From Desulfobacterales bacterium (GTDB lineage Bacteria; Desulfobacterota; Desulfobacteria; Desulfobacterales; UBA5852), in assembly GCA_030066455.1 (NCBI GenBank), contig JASJBQ010000169.1:1-9424 (forward strand): 9,424 nt of DNA. The letters run 5' to 3'. The translations under genes were made by a program, and so were the position numbers. This document shows, one piece after another, positions 1 to 6,286 of the stretch. Positions within the stretch are counted from its first letter, which is position 1. Each line of letters opens with the position of its first letter. Under the pieces are notes generated by a model that saw only the letters and a list, made by a program, of their open reading frames with translations, was not told where the DNA came from and did no database searches.

Positions 1-125
1 GTGGTCTTGCCGGCGCCGTTGGGGCCCAGCAATCCCATGATCTCGCCCTTTGGAATTTCCAGGCTGATATGGTCCACTGCACAGAGTTCGTTGTAAAATT
101 TCGTAAGCTCCTCGACCTGTATCAT
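1..125 (-). CDS. ABC transporter ATP-binding protein, GldA/ABC-2 type (N-terminal part, runs off the left edge)
   Basis: Only the first 41 codons are present; the gene continues past position 1. The protein begins [20 protein letters not shown] and reaches the Walker A P-loop GPNGAGKTT at about residues 34-42, where the window ends. A conserved aromatic (Tyr11) sits where the A-loop that stacks on ATP adenine is expected. The start and the [12 protein letters not shown] context are typical of cytoplasmic ATPases of ABC-2-type exporters, such as the GldA or NosF groups. The ATG at 125 is preceded by a GAGGAG-type ribosome binding site with a suitable gap, and a good sigma70-like promoter lies at 195-222. 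The partner permease would be expected to the left. The ABC ATPase assignment is secure; the subgroup is inferred from 41 residues. Confidence 0.9.
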   Translation of the reverse strand, partial: MIQVEELTKFYNELCAVDHISLEIPKGEIMGLLGPNGAGKT

Positions 126-194
126 TCCGTTCTCCTCATCCCCATGAGCATGCGCCCAGGGTTCGGCAGGGGGTTGTCGCTGAACGAATCCGAC

Positions 195-222
195 ATTTTA
201 TGGTTTGGCGCCGAAAAGTCAA
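195..222 (-). promoter_or_regulatory. Sigma70-like promoter for the GldA-like ATPase gene
   Basis: Read on the minus strand, TTGACT (217-222) and TAAAAT (195-200) are separated by 16 bp. Each matches the -35 and -10 consensus at 5 of 6 positions. Transcription would begin near 188 and give a leader of about 60 nt before the ATG at 125. This suggests the ATPase gene can be expressed independently of the small genes upstream. No operator is evident. Confidence 0.55.
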
Positions 223-353
223 GCTGATGTGCGCGTGATGGTCGCCTCGGCTTCGGCGATCGGTCTTGGAGGCGGTTTTCTGCGGCGCGGAGGCGGATGG
301 GGATGGTTGAGGATGGATGGGTCCAGGAACCCTAAAGGTGCTTTACGGCCGGT

Positions 354-545
354 TCAGCGGATCAGTTTCATTTTAAGGATGGTATCCCATTCGCGCAGCA
401 GGCGTTTGCGGTTGGCCTTCACCCAGTCTTCGCCGTTCATCCGTACCAGGTCGCCGATGCGGGTACAGAGGGCCTCGAGTTCGGTCGGGGAGCCGCCGAC
501 GGATTCTTTTTCCAGGATTTCGAGGACCTTTTCCAGATGCATCAT
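354..545 (-). CDS. Small hypothetical protein (63 aa), charged and helical
   Basis: I do not recognise this protein. It is 63 residues, soluble and rich in Glu, Lys, Arg and Leu. An N-terminal helix-like stretch (MMHLEKVLEILEKE, residues 1-14) is followed by a second helical segment and a basic tail that includes the Trp-containing EDWVKANRKRLLREW region at about residues 39-53. There are no membrane segments, and the single Cys is not in a recognisable motif. The start has two adjacent ATG codons with a GAAGG Shine-Dalgarno-like sequence about 7 nt upstream. It lies 74 bp downstream of the small membrane-protein gene on the same strand, so the two could be cotranscribed. It is probably real, given its balanced composition, ribosome binding site and position, but no function can be assigned. 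Confidence 0.6.
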   Translation of the reverse strand: MMHLEKVLEILEKESVGGSPTELEALCTRIGDLVRMNGEDWVKANRKRLLREWDTILKMKLIR

Positions 546-619
546 GGACCGGCCTTCAGCGCGCGGCTGGGATTCAGCGCGTTGCTGTGCGGCGAGGGGT
601 CATTCCCCGCCTGTATGGG

Positions 620-940
620 CTAAGGCGCGCGACGGCGGTCGAGGGCGGTTTGAATTTCAGCCAGCCTGGCGTTGGTCTCATCGAGACTTTGCTGTATTTG
701 CCGCATCAGGTGGAGGACCCGCTCGTTTTTCTCGGCCAATGTGGCCGGTGATTCGGCGCCGATGCCAATCTGGCGGGAAATGTCATCGAGGCGGATGCCC
801 AGCGTGATAATGAAATAGAGCAGCAGGATGAAGGCGTATTCGTCCCGGCGCCAGTGCAGAAAGAGGAAACCGAAGGTGATCAGTACGATGAAGACGCCGC
901 TGGTCACGACGTATGGGTGTTCCGCCAGAAATTTTTTCAT
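620..940 (-). CDS. Small two-helix membrane protein with C-terminal coiled coil (106 aa)
   Basis: The frame is open further upstream, but I prefer the ATG at 940. It gives a normal N-terminus (MKKFLAEHPYVV) and drops an unlikely Cys- and Pro-rich stretch. Two hydrophobic segments are visible at roughly residues 10-29 (VVTSGVFIVLITFGFLFL) and 34-51 (YAFILLLYFIITLGIRL). They are joined by a short basic loop (HWRRDE) that by the positive-inside rule would be cytoplasmic. The last 40 residues, from about 67, form a heptad-rich, highly charged helix (EKNERVLHLMRQIQQ and onward) that could be a coiled coil for oligomerisation or partner binding. I do not recognise a family. The Shine-Dalgarno is weak (GGAACGGGAT before the ATG). 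It probably heads a short minus-strand unit with the 63-residue gene. Confidence 0.7.
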   Translation of the reverse strand: MKKFLAEHPYVVTSGVFIVLITFGFLFLHWRRDEYAFILLLYFIITLGIRLDDISRQIGIGAESPATLAEKNERVLHLMRQIQQSLDETNARLAEIQTALDRRRAP

Positions 941-972
941 TTCGCATCCCGTTCCGCAGTTTGGATAAGGGT

Positions 973-1001
973 ACGATATGCAAATTGGCCCCAAATTGCA
1001 A
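973..1001 (-). promoter_or_regulatory. Weak candidate promoter for the small minus-strand genes
   Basis: On the minus strand TTGCAA (996-1001) and TATCGT (973-978) are 17 bp apart, each matching consensus at 4 of 6 positions. It lies about 33 bp upstream of the ATG at 940, which is a sensible place. The match is weak and could be chance in a locally AT-richer stretch. Confidence 0.25.
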
Positions 1002-1116
1002 TCTTGCGCTGCACCGCCGGGGCGCTATGGCCTCATGGCTGACCGACAATCAGGCCGCAGGAAACAATGACCCCCACCGGCACAGCCGGAGTGGCAATTC
1101 CGTGAATCGGTATTAA

Positions 1117-1296
1117 TTTTTTGCGGACGAGGCGTTTATTGATGCCATTTGTCATGCTTGCGGCCAACCGTCGACCAAGAGGCAACATCTTCAAGCGGTG
1201 CGACCCGGGGCGGAATTCGTGGACATGCTGCGGCCAATCGCGCCACCCGATCGGGAGGTCCTTCGGATCACGATGCCGACGCCAAGCATCACGTGA
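1117..1296 (+). pseudogene. Possible degraded coding fragment (59 codons, no start)
   Basis: This plus-strand frame opens directly after a TAA at 1114-1116 and runs to a TGA at 1294-1296. It reads FFADEAFIDAICHACGQPST near its start and MLRPIAPPDREVLRITMPTP near its end. There is no plausible initiation codon with a ribosome binding site at the beginning. The composition is protein-like (acidic start, a CHAC motif, a Pro-rich end), so it may be the tail of a gene whose front has been lost. The opposite strand is also open here, so one of the two must be chance. I recognise no family. Confidence 0.2.
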
Positions 1297-1339
1297 GATA
1301 CCAGTGCCCAAACGACCTTATATAAAAGAAGGTACCTCA

Positions 1340-1381
1340 ATGTTAGGATTGGGGTTTATGGCAAGGCGTGAGGGGGACTAA
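1340..1381 (+). other. 13-codon micro-ORF with a good ribosome binding site
   Basis: ATG at 1340 encodes MLGLGFMARREGD and stops at 1379-1381. An AGAAGG sequence at 1327-1332 lies 7 nt upstream, a well-placed Shine-Dalgarno. The first seven residues resemble the conserved start of TatA-type proteins (MFGLG followed by a hydrophobic helix), but the sequence diverges at once and no membrane helix follows. It could be a truncated gene start, a short leader peptide or chance. It is followed by the palindrome at 1409-1419. Confidence 0.2.
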
Positions 1382-1408
1382 CCTTTAAACTACAATCGGC
1401 GAGGAATC

Positions 1409-1419
1409 CCGCAATGCGG
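1409..1419. repeat. Short 11-bp palindrome
   Basis: CCGCAATGCGG has two 5-bp arms around one central base. It lies in the non-coding gap between the divergent units, where a dimeric regulator could bind. No second copy was seen nearby, so it is only a candidate operator half of chance size. Confidence 0.2.
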
Positions 1420-1470
1420 AGAACGCCGCCAGGGGCGCTTAGATGATTAGTGAGATAGGTTCTAGCAACG

Positions 1471-1645
1471 ATGGGGGTTATTGTCTTTCTCTCGATCCTC
1501 CTTGGCTGTATCGGCGCAGTCGCCCCTCGCATTGATTGACCACCGCCTCTACGCCGAAGATGATCTCAAGCCGCGCTTGGCGCAGCAGCGCTTCCAACTC
1601 AAGGTGGATCACCTGGACGACGACGGGTCGTTGAATGGGCGCTGA
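1471..1645 (+). pseudogene. Possible frameshifted small lipoprotein
   Basis: ATG at 1471 opens MGVIVFLSILLGCIGAVAPR, a hydrophobic segment ending in LLGC. This resembles a lipoprotein signal with Cys13 as the acylated residue, although it lacks the usual basic n-region. The frame stops at TGA 1537-1539. In the overlapping frame, codons from 1538 run open to a TGA at 1643-1645, encoding a strongly charged, GC3-rich segment (DHRLYAEDDLKPRLAQQRFQ and 15 more residues). Removing one T at 1536-1537 would join the two into a 57-residue secreted protein. There is no convincing Shine-Dalgarno before 1471. It ends 47 bp before the oxidoreductase ATG. It may be a broken gene, a sequencing error or a fortuitous pairing. 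Confidence 0.25.
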
Positions 1646-1692
1646 GACGCAAGCGGCTCCCCGTTCACGGGGACCAGGGCGAAGGAGTCTGT

Positions 1693-3186
1693 ATGACCAG
1701 CTACGACTACGACATCGGCATCATCGGCGGCGGGGCCGCCGGGCTGACCGTGGCCTCGGGCGCGGCGCAGCTGGGCGCCAAGACACTCCTGGTGGAAAAG
1801 GAGCCGGCCCTCGGCGGCGACTGCCTGCATTTCGGCTGCGTGCCCAGCAAGACCCTGATTCGATCGGCCCATGTCTATCACGACATGGGAAACGCCGAGA
1901 CCTACGGCCTGCCGGCGATCGATCGGCCGCCGGTGGAATTCAGCCGGGTGGCCGACCGCATCCGCGCCGTGGTGGATCATATCCAGGTGCACGACTCGGT
2001 GGAGCGCTTCTGCGGCTTGGGCGTGAAGGTCTGTTTCGGGGAGGCGCGCTTCACGGATGAGCACGCCATCGAACTCGACGGCGGGGCGATCTCGGCCCGC
2101 ACCTGGGTGATCGCCACCGGGTCCTCGCCCATCGTGCCCCCCATCGAGGGTCTGGCCCAGGTGGACTACCTCACGAACCGCGAAATTTTTTATATGGATC
2201 GCCTGCCGGAGTCGATGCTCATTCTGGGCGGCGGCCCCATCGGGATTGAAATGGCCCAGGCTTTCAATCGTTTCGGTACGGCGGTCACGGTAATCGACAT
2301 GGCGCCCCAGATTCTGGGCAAGGAAGACAGGGACATGGCCGAAGCGGTCATGGCGGCGCTCACGGCCGAGGGCGTGGATTTCCAACTGAACAGCACGGTG
2401 GCCGCGGTGCGGGAGACCAACGGTCGCAAGCGGGTGATTTTCAAGGATGCGGACGGGCAGGAGCGGTCCGCTGAGGCCGAAGCGCTGCTGGTGGCCATCG
2501 GCCGGAGCGCCAATGTCGAAGGACTGGGGCTGGATGCCATCGGGGTCGCCTACACCCCTGCCGGTATCGAGGTGGACGCGCGCCTGCGCACTCGCCAGAA
2601 GCATATCTACGCGGCCGGCGACATCAACGGGGGCTACCAGTTCACCCACGCGGCCGGCTACGAAGGGGGCATCGTGGTCAGCAATGCCGTTTTCCGGCTG
2701 CCGCGCAAGGCGGACTACACGCATCTGCCCTGGTGCACCTACACCGATCCCGAGCTCGCCAGCATCGGCATGAACGAGAAGGCGGCCCAGGCGGCCGGCA
2801 TCGACTACCAGATCTGGTCCGAGCCCTTTGGCAGCAACGACCGCAGCCGGGCCGAGGGGCAGACCCGCGGGCAGGTCAAGATGCTGCTGGACAAGAAGGA
2901 GAAGCCCTTGGGGGTGCAGATCCTGGGGCCCCATGCCGGGGAGCTGCTCAACGAATGGGTGGCCATCTTCAACGGCAAGGTCAAATTGTCGACCCTGGCG
3001 GGGGCCGTGCATCCCTACCCGACCATCGGCGAGATCAACAAACGGGTGGCCGGCAATTTCTTTGCCCCCAAGATCTTCTCGGAAAAGGTCAAGAAAGGCC
3101 TCAAACTCTTCTTCAACCTCAAGGGGCGCGCCTGCGGGAGCGAACAGGAAAAGTGCCTCCAGGATGACTGCACCCCGGCGGAGTAA
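1693..3186 (+). CDS. FAD-dependent pyridine nucleotide-disulfide oxidoreductase (MerA/dihydrolipoamide dehydrogenase-like)
   Basis: This is a 497-residue class I flavoprotein disulfide reductase, a family that passes electrons from NAD(P)H through FAD to a redox-active disulfide. Visible elements, in order, are the FAD dinucleotide fold GIIGGGAAG (residues 9-17), the redox site GGDCLHFGCVPSK with Cys44 and Cys49, ATGSSP, the NAD(P)H fold GGGPIGIE (179-186), the second FAD motif AAGD (307-310), and the C-terminal dimer-interface catalytic motif HPYPTIGE with His440 and Glu447. The start is set by a GAAGGAGT ribosome binding site before the ATG. After the usual end the protein carries a basic segment and a tail with Cys481, Cys488 and Cys493. 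MerA's C-terminal vicinal Cys pair is absent, so mercuric reductase is not supported. The physiological substrate is unknown. The gene is 90 bp upstream of a TVP38-family gene, a common pairing for this subgroup. Confidence 0.92.
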   Translation: MTSYDYDIGIIGGGAAGLTVASGAAQLGAKTLLVEKEPALGGDCLHFGCVPSKTLIRSAHVYHDMGNAETYGLPAIDRPPVEFSRVADRIRAVVDHIQVHDSVERFCGLGVKVCFGEARFTDEHAIELDGGAISARTWVIATGSSPIVPPIEGLAQVDYLTNREIFYMDRLPESMLILGGGPIGIEMAQAFNRFGTAVTVIDMAPQILGKEDRDMAEAVMAALTAEGVDFQLNSTVAAVRETNGRKRVIFKDADGQERSAEAEALLVAIGRSANVEGLGLDAIGVAYTPAGIEVDARLRTRQKHIYAAGDINGGYQFTHAAGYEGGIVVSNAVFRLPRKADYTHLPWCTYTDPELASIGMNEKAAQAAGIDYQIWSEPFGSNDRSRAEGQTRGQVKMLLDKKEKPLGVQILGPHAGELLNEWVAIFNGKVKLSTLAGAVHPYPTIGEINKRVAGNFFAPKIFSEKVKKGLKLFFNLKGRACGSEQEKCLQDDCTPAE

Positions 3187-3276
3187 ACCCTGAACGTGCC
3201 GTGCGAAGTGCGGCGCCGGGCCGCTTGCGGACCGGGGACGGAGCCCGCAACACCGAACGCGGAGGAACCAGCAAGC

Positions 3277-3975
3277 ATGAATGCCAATGCCGCCAACAGC
3301 GCTCCCGATCGTCGCAAGGCCGCCGTGAAGGCCATCTTTTTCATCATGTTCATCCTGGGGGCCATCGCACTGGTGCGTTATTCGCCCATCAAGAACTATC
3401 TCACGGCCGAGGCTCTGCAGGCCTTTCTGAATACGGCCGGTTTTTGGGCGCCGGTCGTATTCATTTTCGTATACACCGCCGGCGTCTGCCTGTTCATCCC
3501 GGGGACGCTGCTGACCGGCCTGGGGGCGGCCATTTTCGGGGCCTACTGGGGATTCGTCTACGTCTGGATCGGCGCCATGGCGGGGGCCAGCCTGGCGTTT
3601 CTGATCGGGCGCACCCTGGGACGCGATTTCGCTGCGACGCTGATCGGCGACAAGCTGCAGAAATACGACCAGGCCATCCAGCGCAACGGTTTCGCCACCG
3701 TTTTGTACCTGCGCCTGGTCTACTTCCCCTTCACGCCCATGAACTTCGGCATGGGGCTGACCAGTGTCCGCTTCGGTGATTACTTCTGGGGGACCGGGCT
3801 GGGCATCCTGGTGGGGACATTCATCTTTACCTTTTTTATCGGCACGCTTAAAGACGTCTGGGCTTCCGGCGACTGGGCCCAGCTCGTATCGTTCAAGGTT
3901 TTCTTCTCGATCGGGCTGTTTGTCTTCTCGTTTTTCATTCCCAGGATTATCAAAAAGGTTCGAGGGGAAGTATAA
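3277..3975 (+). CDS. TVP38/TMEM64 family (VTT domain) inner-membrane protein
   Basis: The product is 232 residues from the ATG at 3277, chosen because GGAGG (3261-3265) precedes it. The frame is open upstream, but that part reads as untranslated leader. A hydrophilic N-terminus leads into a membrane segment at about residues 17-35. The VTT core follows: FVYTAGVCLFIPGTLLTGLG, a Gly-rich small-residue stretch ending in AFLIGRTLGR, and the family's R...P....N..G pattern seen as Arg146, Pro151, Pro154, Asn156 and Gly158. Two further hydrophobic helices close the protein, and the tail is basic. Relatives include E. coli YdjX and YdjZ and eukaryotic TMEM64; VTT/DedA relatives such as TMEM41B and VMP1 act as lipid scramblases. 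The bacterial TVP38 role is not settled. The position between an oxidoreductase and a YnjBCD-type transporter matches the E. coli ydjXYZ-ynj arrangement. Confidence 0.9.
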   Translation: MNANAANSAPDRRKAAVKAIFFIMFILGAIALVRYSPIKNYLTAEALQAFLNTAGFWAPVVFIFVYTAGVCLFIPGTLLTGLGAAIFGAYWGFVYVWIGAMAGASLAFLIGRTLGRDFAATLIGDKLQKYDQAIQRNGFATVLYLRLVYFPFTPMNFGMGLTSVRFGDYFWGTGLGILVGTFIFTFFIGTLKDVWASGDWAQLVSFKVFFSIGLFVFSFFIPRIIKKVRGEV

Positions 3976-4022
3976 GCGGGGGGTCTGGCGACACCCGGCA
4001 ATCACGTGGATGGCTGGCCGCC

Positions 4023-4052
4023 TTGACAATCGGTGCGACGGCGGGCTATCAC
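4023..4052 (+). promoter_or_regulatory. Candidate promoter for the ABC transporter operon
   Basis: A perfect -35 hexamer TTGACA (4023-4028) is followed after 18 bp by TATCAC (4047-4052), a 4 of 6 match to the -10 consensus. The ATG of the binding-protein gene lies about 85 bp downstream, leaving a leader of roughly 75 nt. The 161-bp gap after the TVP38 gene is the largest break before the transporter genes, which also fits a new transcription start. I looked for a TPP-riboswitch core in this leader and did not find one. Confidence 0.4.
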
Positions 4053-4136
4053 AACGGCCACCGACCATCACCCGGTGCCCCGGGTTCAGCCCCATCCTGT
4101 CCAGACCAACTTCTAGCGCGCAACGGAGGAATTACA

Positions 4137-5372
4137 ATGGTTTATCGGTACGGCGGAAAACCCCATCGGCTGGGTGGATGGGCGGTTGTGCTCCTGGTTG
4201 TGCTGCTGGCCTCCGTCAGTACGGCGGCGGAAAAACCATGGGAACAGGTTCTGGCCGAGGCCCGCGGCCAGACCGTGGACTGGTTCATGTGGGGCGGCTC
4301 CCCGGCCGTCAATAAATACGTGCACGGCTATGTGATCCCGCGGGTACGGGATCTCTACGGGATCGAACTGCGCCAGGGGCCGGTCAAGGATATCGCCGAG
4401 GTCGTCGGCAAACTGGTGATCGAAAAACAGGCCGGGAAAACCAGCGGCGGTCATGTCGACCTGATGTGGATCAACGGCGAGAATTTCAGGACCTGCAAGA
4501 AAAACGGGCTGCTCTTCGGACCCTTTGCCCAACGCCTGCCCAACCAGCGCTTCGTCGACTGGAGTCGCCCCACGGTGGCCAACGATTTCGGCGAGCCGGT
4601 CGAGGGCCTCGAATCCCCCTGGGGCAGCGCCCAGGTCGTGATGATCTACGATCAGGCCCGCATCACCGATCCGCCCCGCAGCATCGGCGGCCTATTGGAA
4701 TGGATTCGCCGCAACCCCGGGCGCTTTGCCTACCCGGCCCCGCCGGATTTCACCGGATCCGTTTTTGTACGTCACGTCTTCTACCATCTGAACGGGGATA
4801 TCGGTCGTTGGCAGGGCAGCTACAGCCGCGACGACCTCCAGGCGGCGGCCGATCGCACCTACCGGGTCCTGCGCGATCTGGCCCCGAGCCTCTGGCGCGG
4901 CGGCGGGACCTACCCCGAGTCGCCGGTGCGCATGAACGCTCTGTTCGTAGACGGTGAAATCGACTTCGCTTTTTCCTACCACCCGGCGGAAGCTTCGCGG
5001 AACATCCTGGACGGACTCTTCCCGGATACGGTGCGCACGTATGTCTTCGAAGAGGGCACGATTGCCAATACGCATTTCGTGGCCATTCCCTTCAACGCCG
5101 CCGCCAGCGCCGGGGCCATGGTGGTGGCCGATTTTCTCCTCTCACCCGAAGCCCAGCTCGTAAAGGCCGATCCCGTTATTTGGGGCGACTTCCCGGCCAT
5201 CGATTCCGGCCGGCTGCCGCCTGAATGGCAGACGCGCTTCGCGACGCGGCCGCGCGGGCCGGCCACTCTGACGGAGGCCGAACTGCAGGCCCATCAGCTG
5301 CCGGAACCACCCTCCGAGGTCCTGGTTCACCTCGAAAAGGGCTGGGAGCGGCACGTCCTGAAAGGGCGCTGA
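4137..5372 (+). CDS. ynjB: ABC transporter substrate-binding protein, YnjB family
   Basis: This 411-residue periplasmic binding protein has a Sec signal peptide: basic residues to Arg11, a hydrophobic core at about 15-28, and likely cleavage in STAAEK near Ala30-Ala31. ATG 4137 is chosen over upstream in-frame codons because CGGAGGAA immediately precedes it and the signal peptide starts there. YnjB-family hallmarks are RGQTVDWFMWGGSPAVNKY (WGG at 52-54) and GGHVDLMWINGENF (Asp108 to Phe117), then LLFGPFAQRLPN. The C-terminal half has the FNAAASAGAMVVADFLLSPEAQ stretch typical of family 1-type binding proteins in which the C-terminal lobe packs below the cleft. The protein should capture a solute for the two permeases encoded next. 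The substrate of YnjBCD systems is not established, and nothing here identifies it. The next gene starts 2 bp after the stop. Confidence 0.88.
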   Translation: MVYRYGGKPHRLGGWAVVLLVVLLASVSTAAEKPWEQVLAEARGQTVDWFMWGGSPAVNKYVHGYVIPRVRDLYGIELRQGPVKDIAEVVGKLVIEKQAGKTSGGHVDLMWINGENFRTCKKNGLLFGPFAQRLPNQRFVDWSRPTVANDFGEPVEGLESPWGSAQVVMIYDQARITDPPRSIGGLLEWIRRNPGRFAYPAPPDFTGSVFVRHVFYHLNGDIGRWQGSYSRDDLQAAADRTYRVLRDLAPSLWRGGGTYPESPVRMNALFVDGEIDFAFSYHPAEASRNILDGLFPDTVRTYVFEEGTIANTHFVAIPFNAAASAGAMVVADFLLSPEAQLVKADPVIWGDFPAIDSGRLPPEWQTRFATRPRGPATLTEAELQAHQLPEPPSEVLVHLEKGWERHVLKGR

Positions 5373-5374
5373 TC

Positions 5375-6286
5375 ATGGCCCCGCAAGATGCCGGCCGCGA
5401 CGCCCGCACCCGCCGCGGGCCCGGGGGGATGCCCCTGGCGCTTATGCTGCTGCCGGCCCTAGCCGTCGTGGTCGTGCTCTTCGGCGGCGGTCTGCTGCTG
5501 GGTGTCCTGCAGGCGCTCGGCTATCTGCCCGGTGCCGGGTTGACCCGTCTCAGCGGGGTGCATTTCGTCCGGGTCCTGAGCGATCCCGATTTCTTTCTGA
5601 GCTTCGGTATGACACTTTACGTATCCGTCGTCTCCACCCTTCTGGCGGCCGGGTTCAGCATCATCGCCGCCCTCGTGCTCGACCGGATGGCCGCCCGTTA
5701 TCGCCCGGTCCACTTCGTCTTCCAGCTTCCCCTGACCGTGCCGCACCTGGTGATTGCCGTGGCGGTGATGTTCATGCTTGCCCCGGCCGGTCTCCTGGCG
5801 CGCACGGCCGTGGCCGTCGGGCTGATCCAGACCCCGGCCGATTTTCCGCTCATGGTCAATGATCGCTGGTCGATCGGGATTATTGTGACATACGTCTGGA
5901 AGGAAATTCCGTTCATCACCCTGATGTTGCTGGCCGTCCTGCGAAACGCGGGGCGGGACCTGGTCGATGTGGGGCGCACCCTCAAGGCAAGCGCCTGGCA
6001 GCGTTTCCGCCACATCACCCTGCCGACCATCTTCCCGGCCCTGGGGGCGGCTTCGCTGATCGTCTTCGCCTATACTTTCGGTGCCTTCGAGGTGCCTTAC
6101 CTGCTGGGCCGCACCTACCCCATGACGCTGCCGGTGAGGGCTTATAAGCACTACAGCGACATCGATCTCATGGCGCGGCCCGAGGGCATCGCCACCGGCT
6201 TGCTGATCGCCCTGGTGGTGGCGGTTGCGGTGGTGACGGCCCAGGCCCTGACGCGTGCGGCCCGCCGGAGAGGGATCGTCCTATGA
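5375..6286 (+). CDS. ABC transporter permease, first subunit (YnjC N-half-like)
   Basis: This is a 303-residue inner-membrane importer subunit. The ATG at 5375 sits 2 bp after the binding-protein stop with AAAGGG upstream; the longer in-frame extension overlaps the preceding gene and is not hydrophobic. A basic N-terminus precedes about six hydrophobic segments, starting with the Leu/Val-rich helix at about residues 20-45. The cytoplasmic EAA loop that docks on the ATPase is at about 196-217, reading LVDVGRTLKASAWQRFRHITLP. It has Asp-Val-Gly in place of Glu-Ala-Ala and keeps the G/A spacing and the terminal Leu-Pro. In E. coli both permease halves are fused in the 511-residue YnjC; here they are separate genes. 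The stop codon overlaps the next ATG (ATGA), suggesting translational coupling. Confidence 0.88.
   Translation: MAPQDAGRDARTRRGPGGMPLALMLLPALAVVVVLFGGGLLLGVLQALGYLPGAGLTRLSGVHFVRVLSDPDFFLSFGMTLYVSVVSTLLAAGFSIIAALVLDRMAARYRPVHFVFQLPLTVPHLVIAVAVMFMLAPAGLLARTAVAVGLIQTPADFPLMVNDRWSIGIIVTYVWKEIPFITLMLLAVLRNAGRDLVDVGRTLKASAWQRFRHITLPTIFPALGAASLIVFAYTFGAFEVPYLLGRTYPMTLPVRAYKHYSDIDLMARPEGIATGLLIALVVAVAVVTAQALTRAARRRGIVL

Larger units (their letters stand above)
941..1692. other. Divergent intergenic region without an intact gene; scattered coding-like remnants
   Basis: About 750 bp separate the minus-strand small genes from the plus-strand oxidoreductase. The stretch is visibly more AT-rich than the flanks. 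It holds a plus-strand open frame without a start codon (1117-1296), a 13-codon ORF with a good ribosome binding site (1340-1381), an 11-bp palindrome CCGCAATGCGG (1409-1419) and a probably frameshifted small ORF (1471-1645). A minus-strand ORF of 40 codons starting at 1155 (MTNGINKRLVRKKLIP) lacks a Shine-Dalgarno. A weak plus-strand promoter candidate is TTGACC (1536-1541), 17 bp, GATGAT (1559-1564). I recognise no transposase, integrase or RNA. Decay of one or more former genes is the simplest reading. Confidence 0.5.

Noticed and set aside
205..807. 200-codon plus-strand frame over the small minus-strand genes
   Set aside because: Its product is Arg/Ser-rich with no domain, it has no convincing ribosome binding site, and it is antisense to better supported small genes and a good minus-strand promoter.
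1033..1155. 40-codon minus-strand ORF beginning MTNGINKRLVRKKLIP
   Set aside because: No Shine-Dalgarno, no recognisable family, and the opposite strand is also open in part of this stretch; not supported as a gene.
1693..3186. Annotation as mercuric reductase (merA)
   Set aside because: There is no N-terminal heavy-metal-binding domain, no C-terminal vicinal Cys pair and no mer genes nearby; the motifs shared are those of the whole class I disulfide reductase family.
1609..4095. An 828-codon open frame on the minus strand covering the oxidoreductase and TVP38 genes
   Set aside because: It is antisense to two genes with clear family motifs, is rich in Gly, Pro, Arg, His and Asp without domain pattern, and is expected from strong GC bias at third codon positions.
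3976..4136. Possible TPP riboswitch before the importer
   Set aside because: The conserved CUGAGA and GAACCUGAUC-type core elements are absent; only a promoter-like pair and the ribosome binding site are visible.
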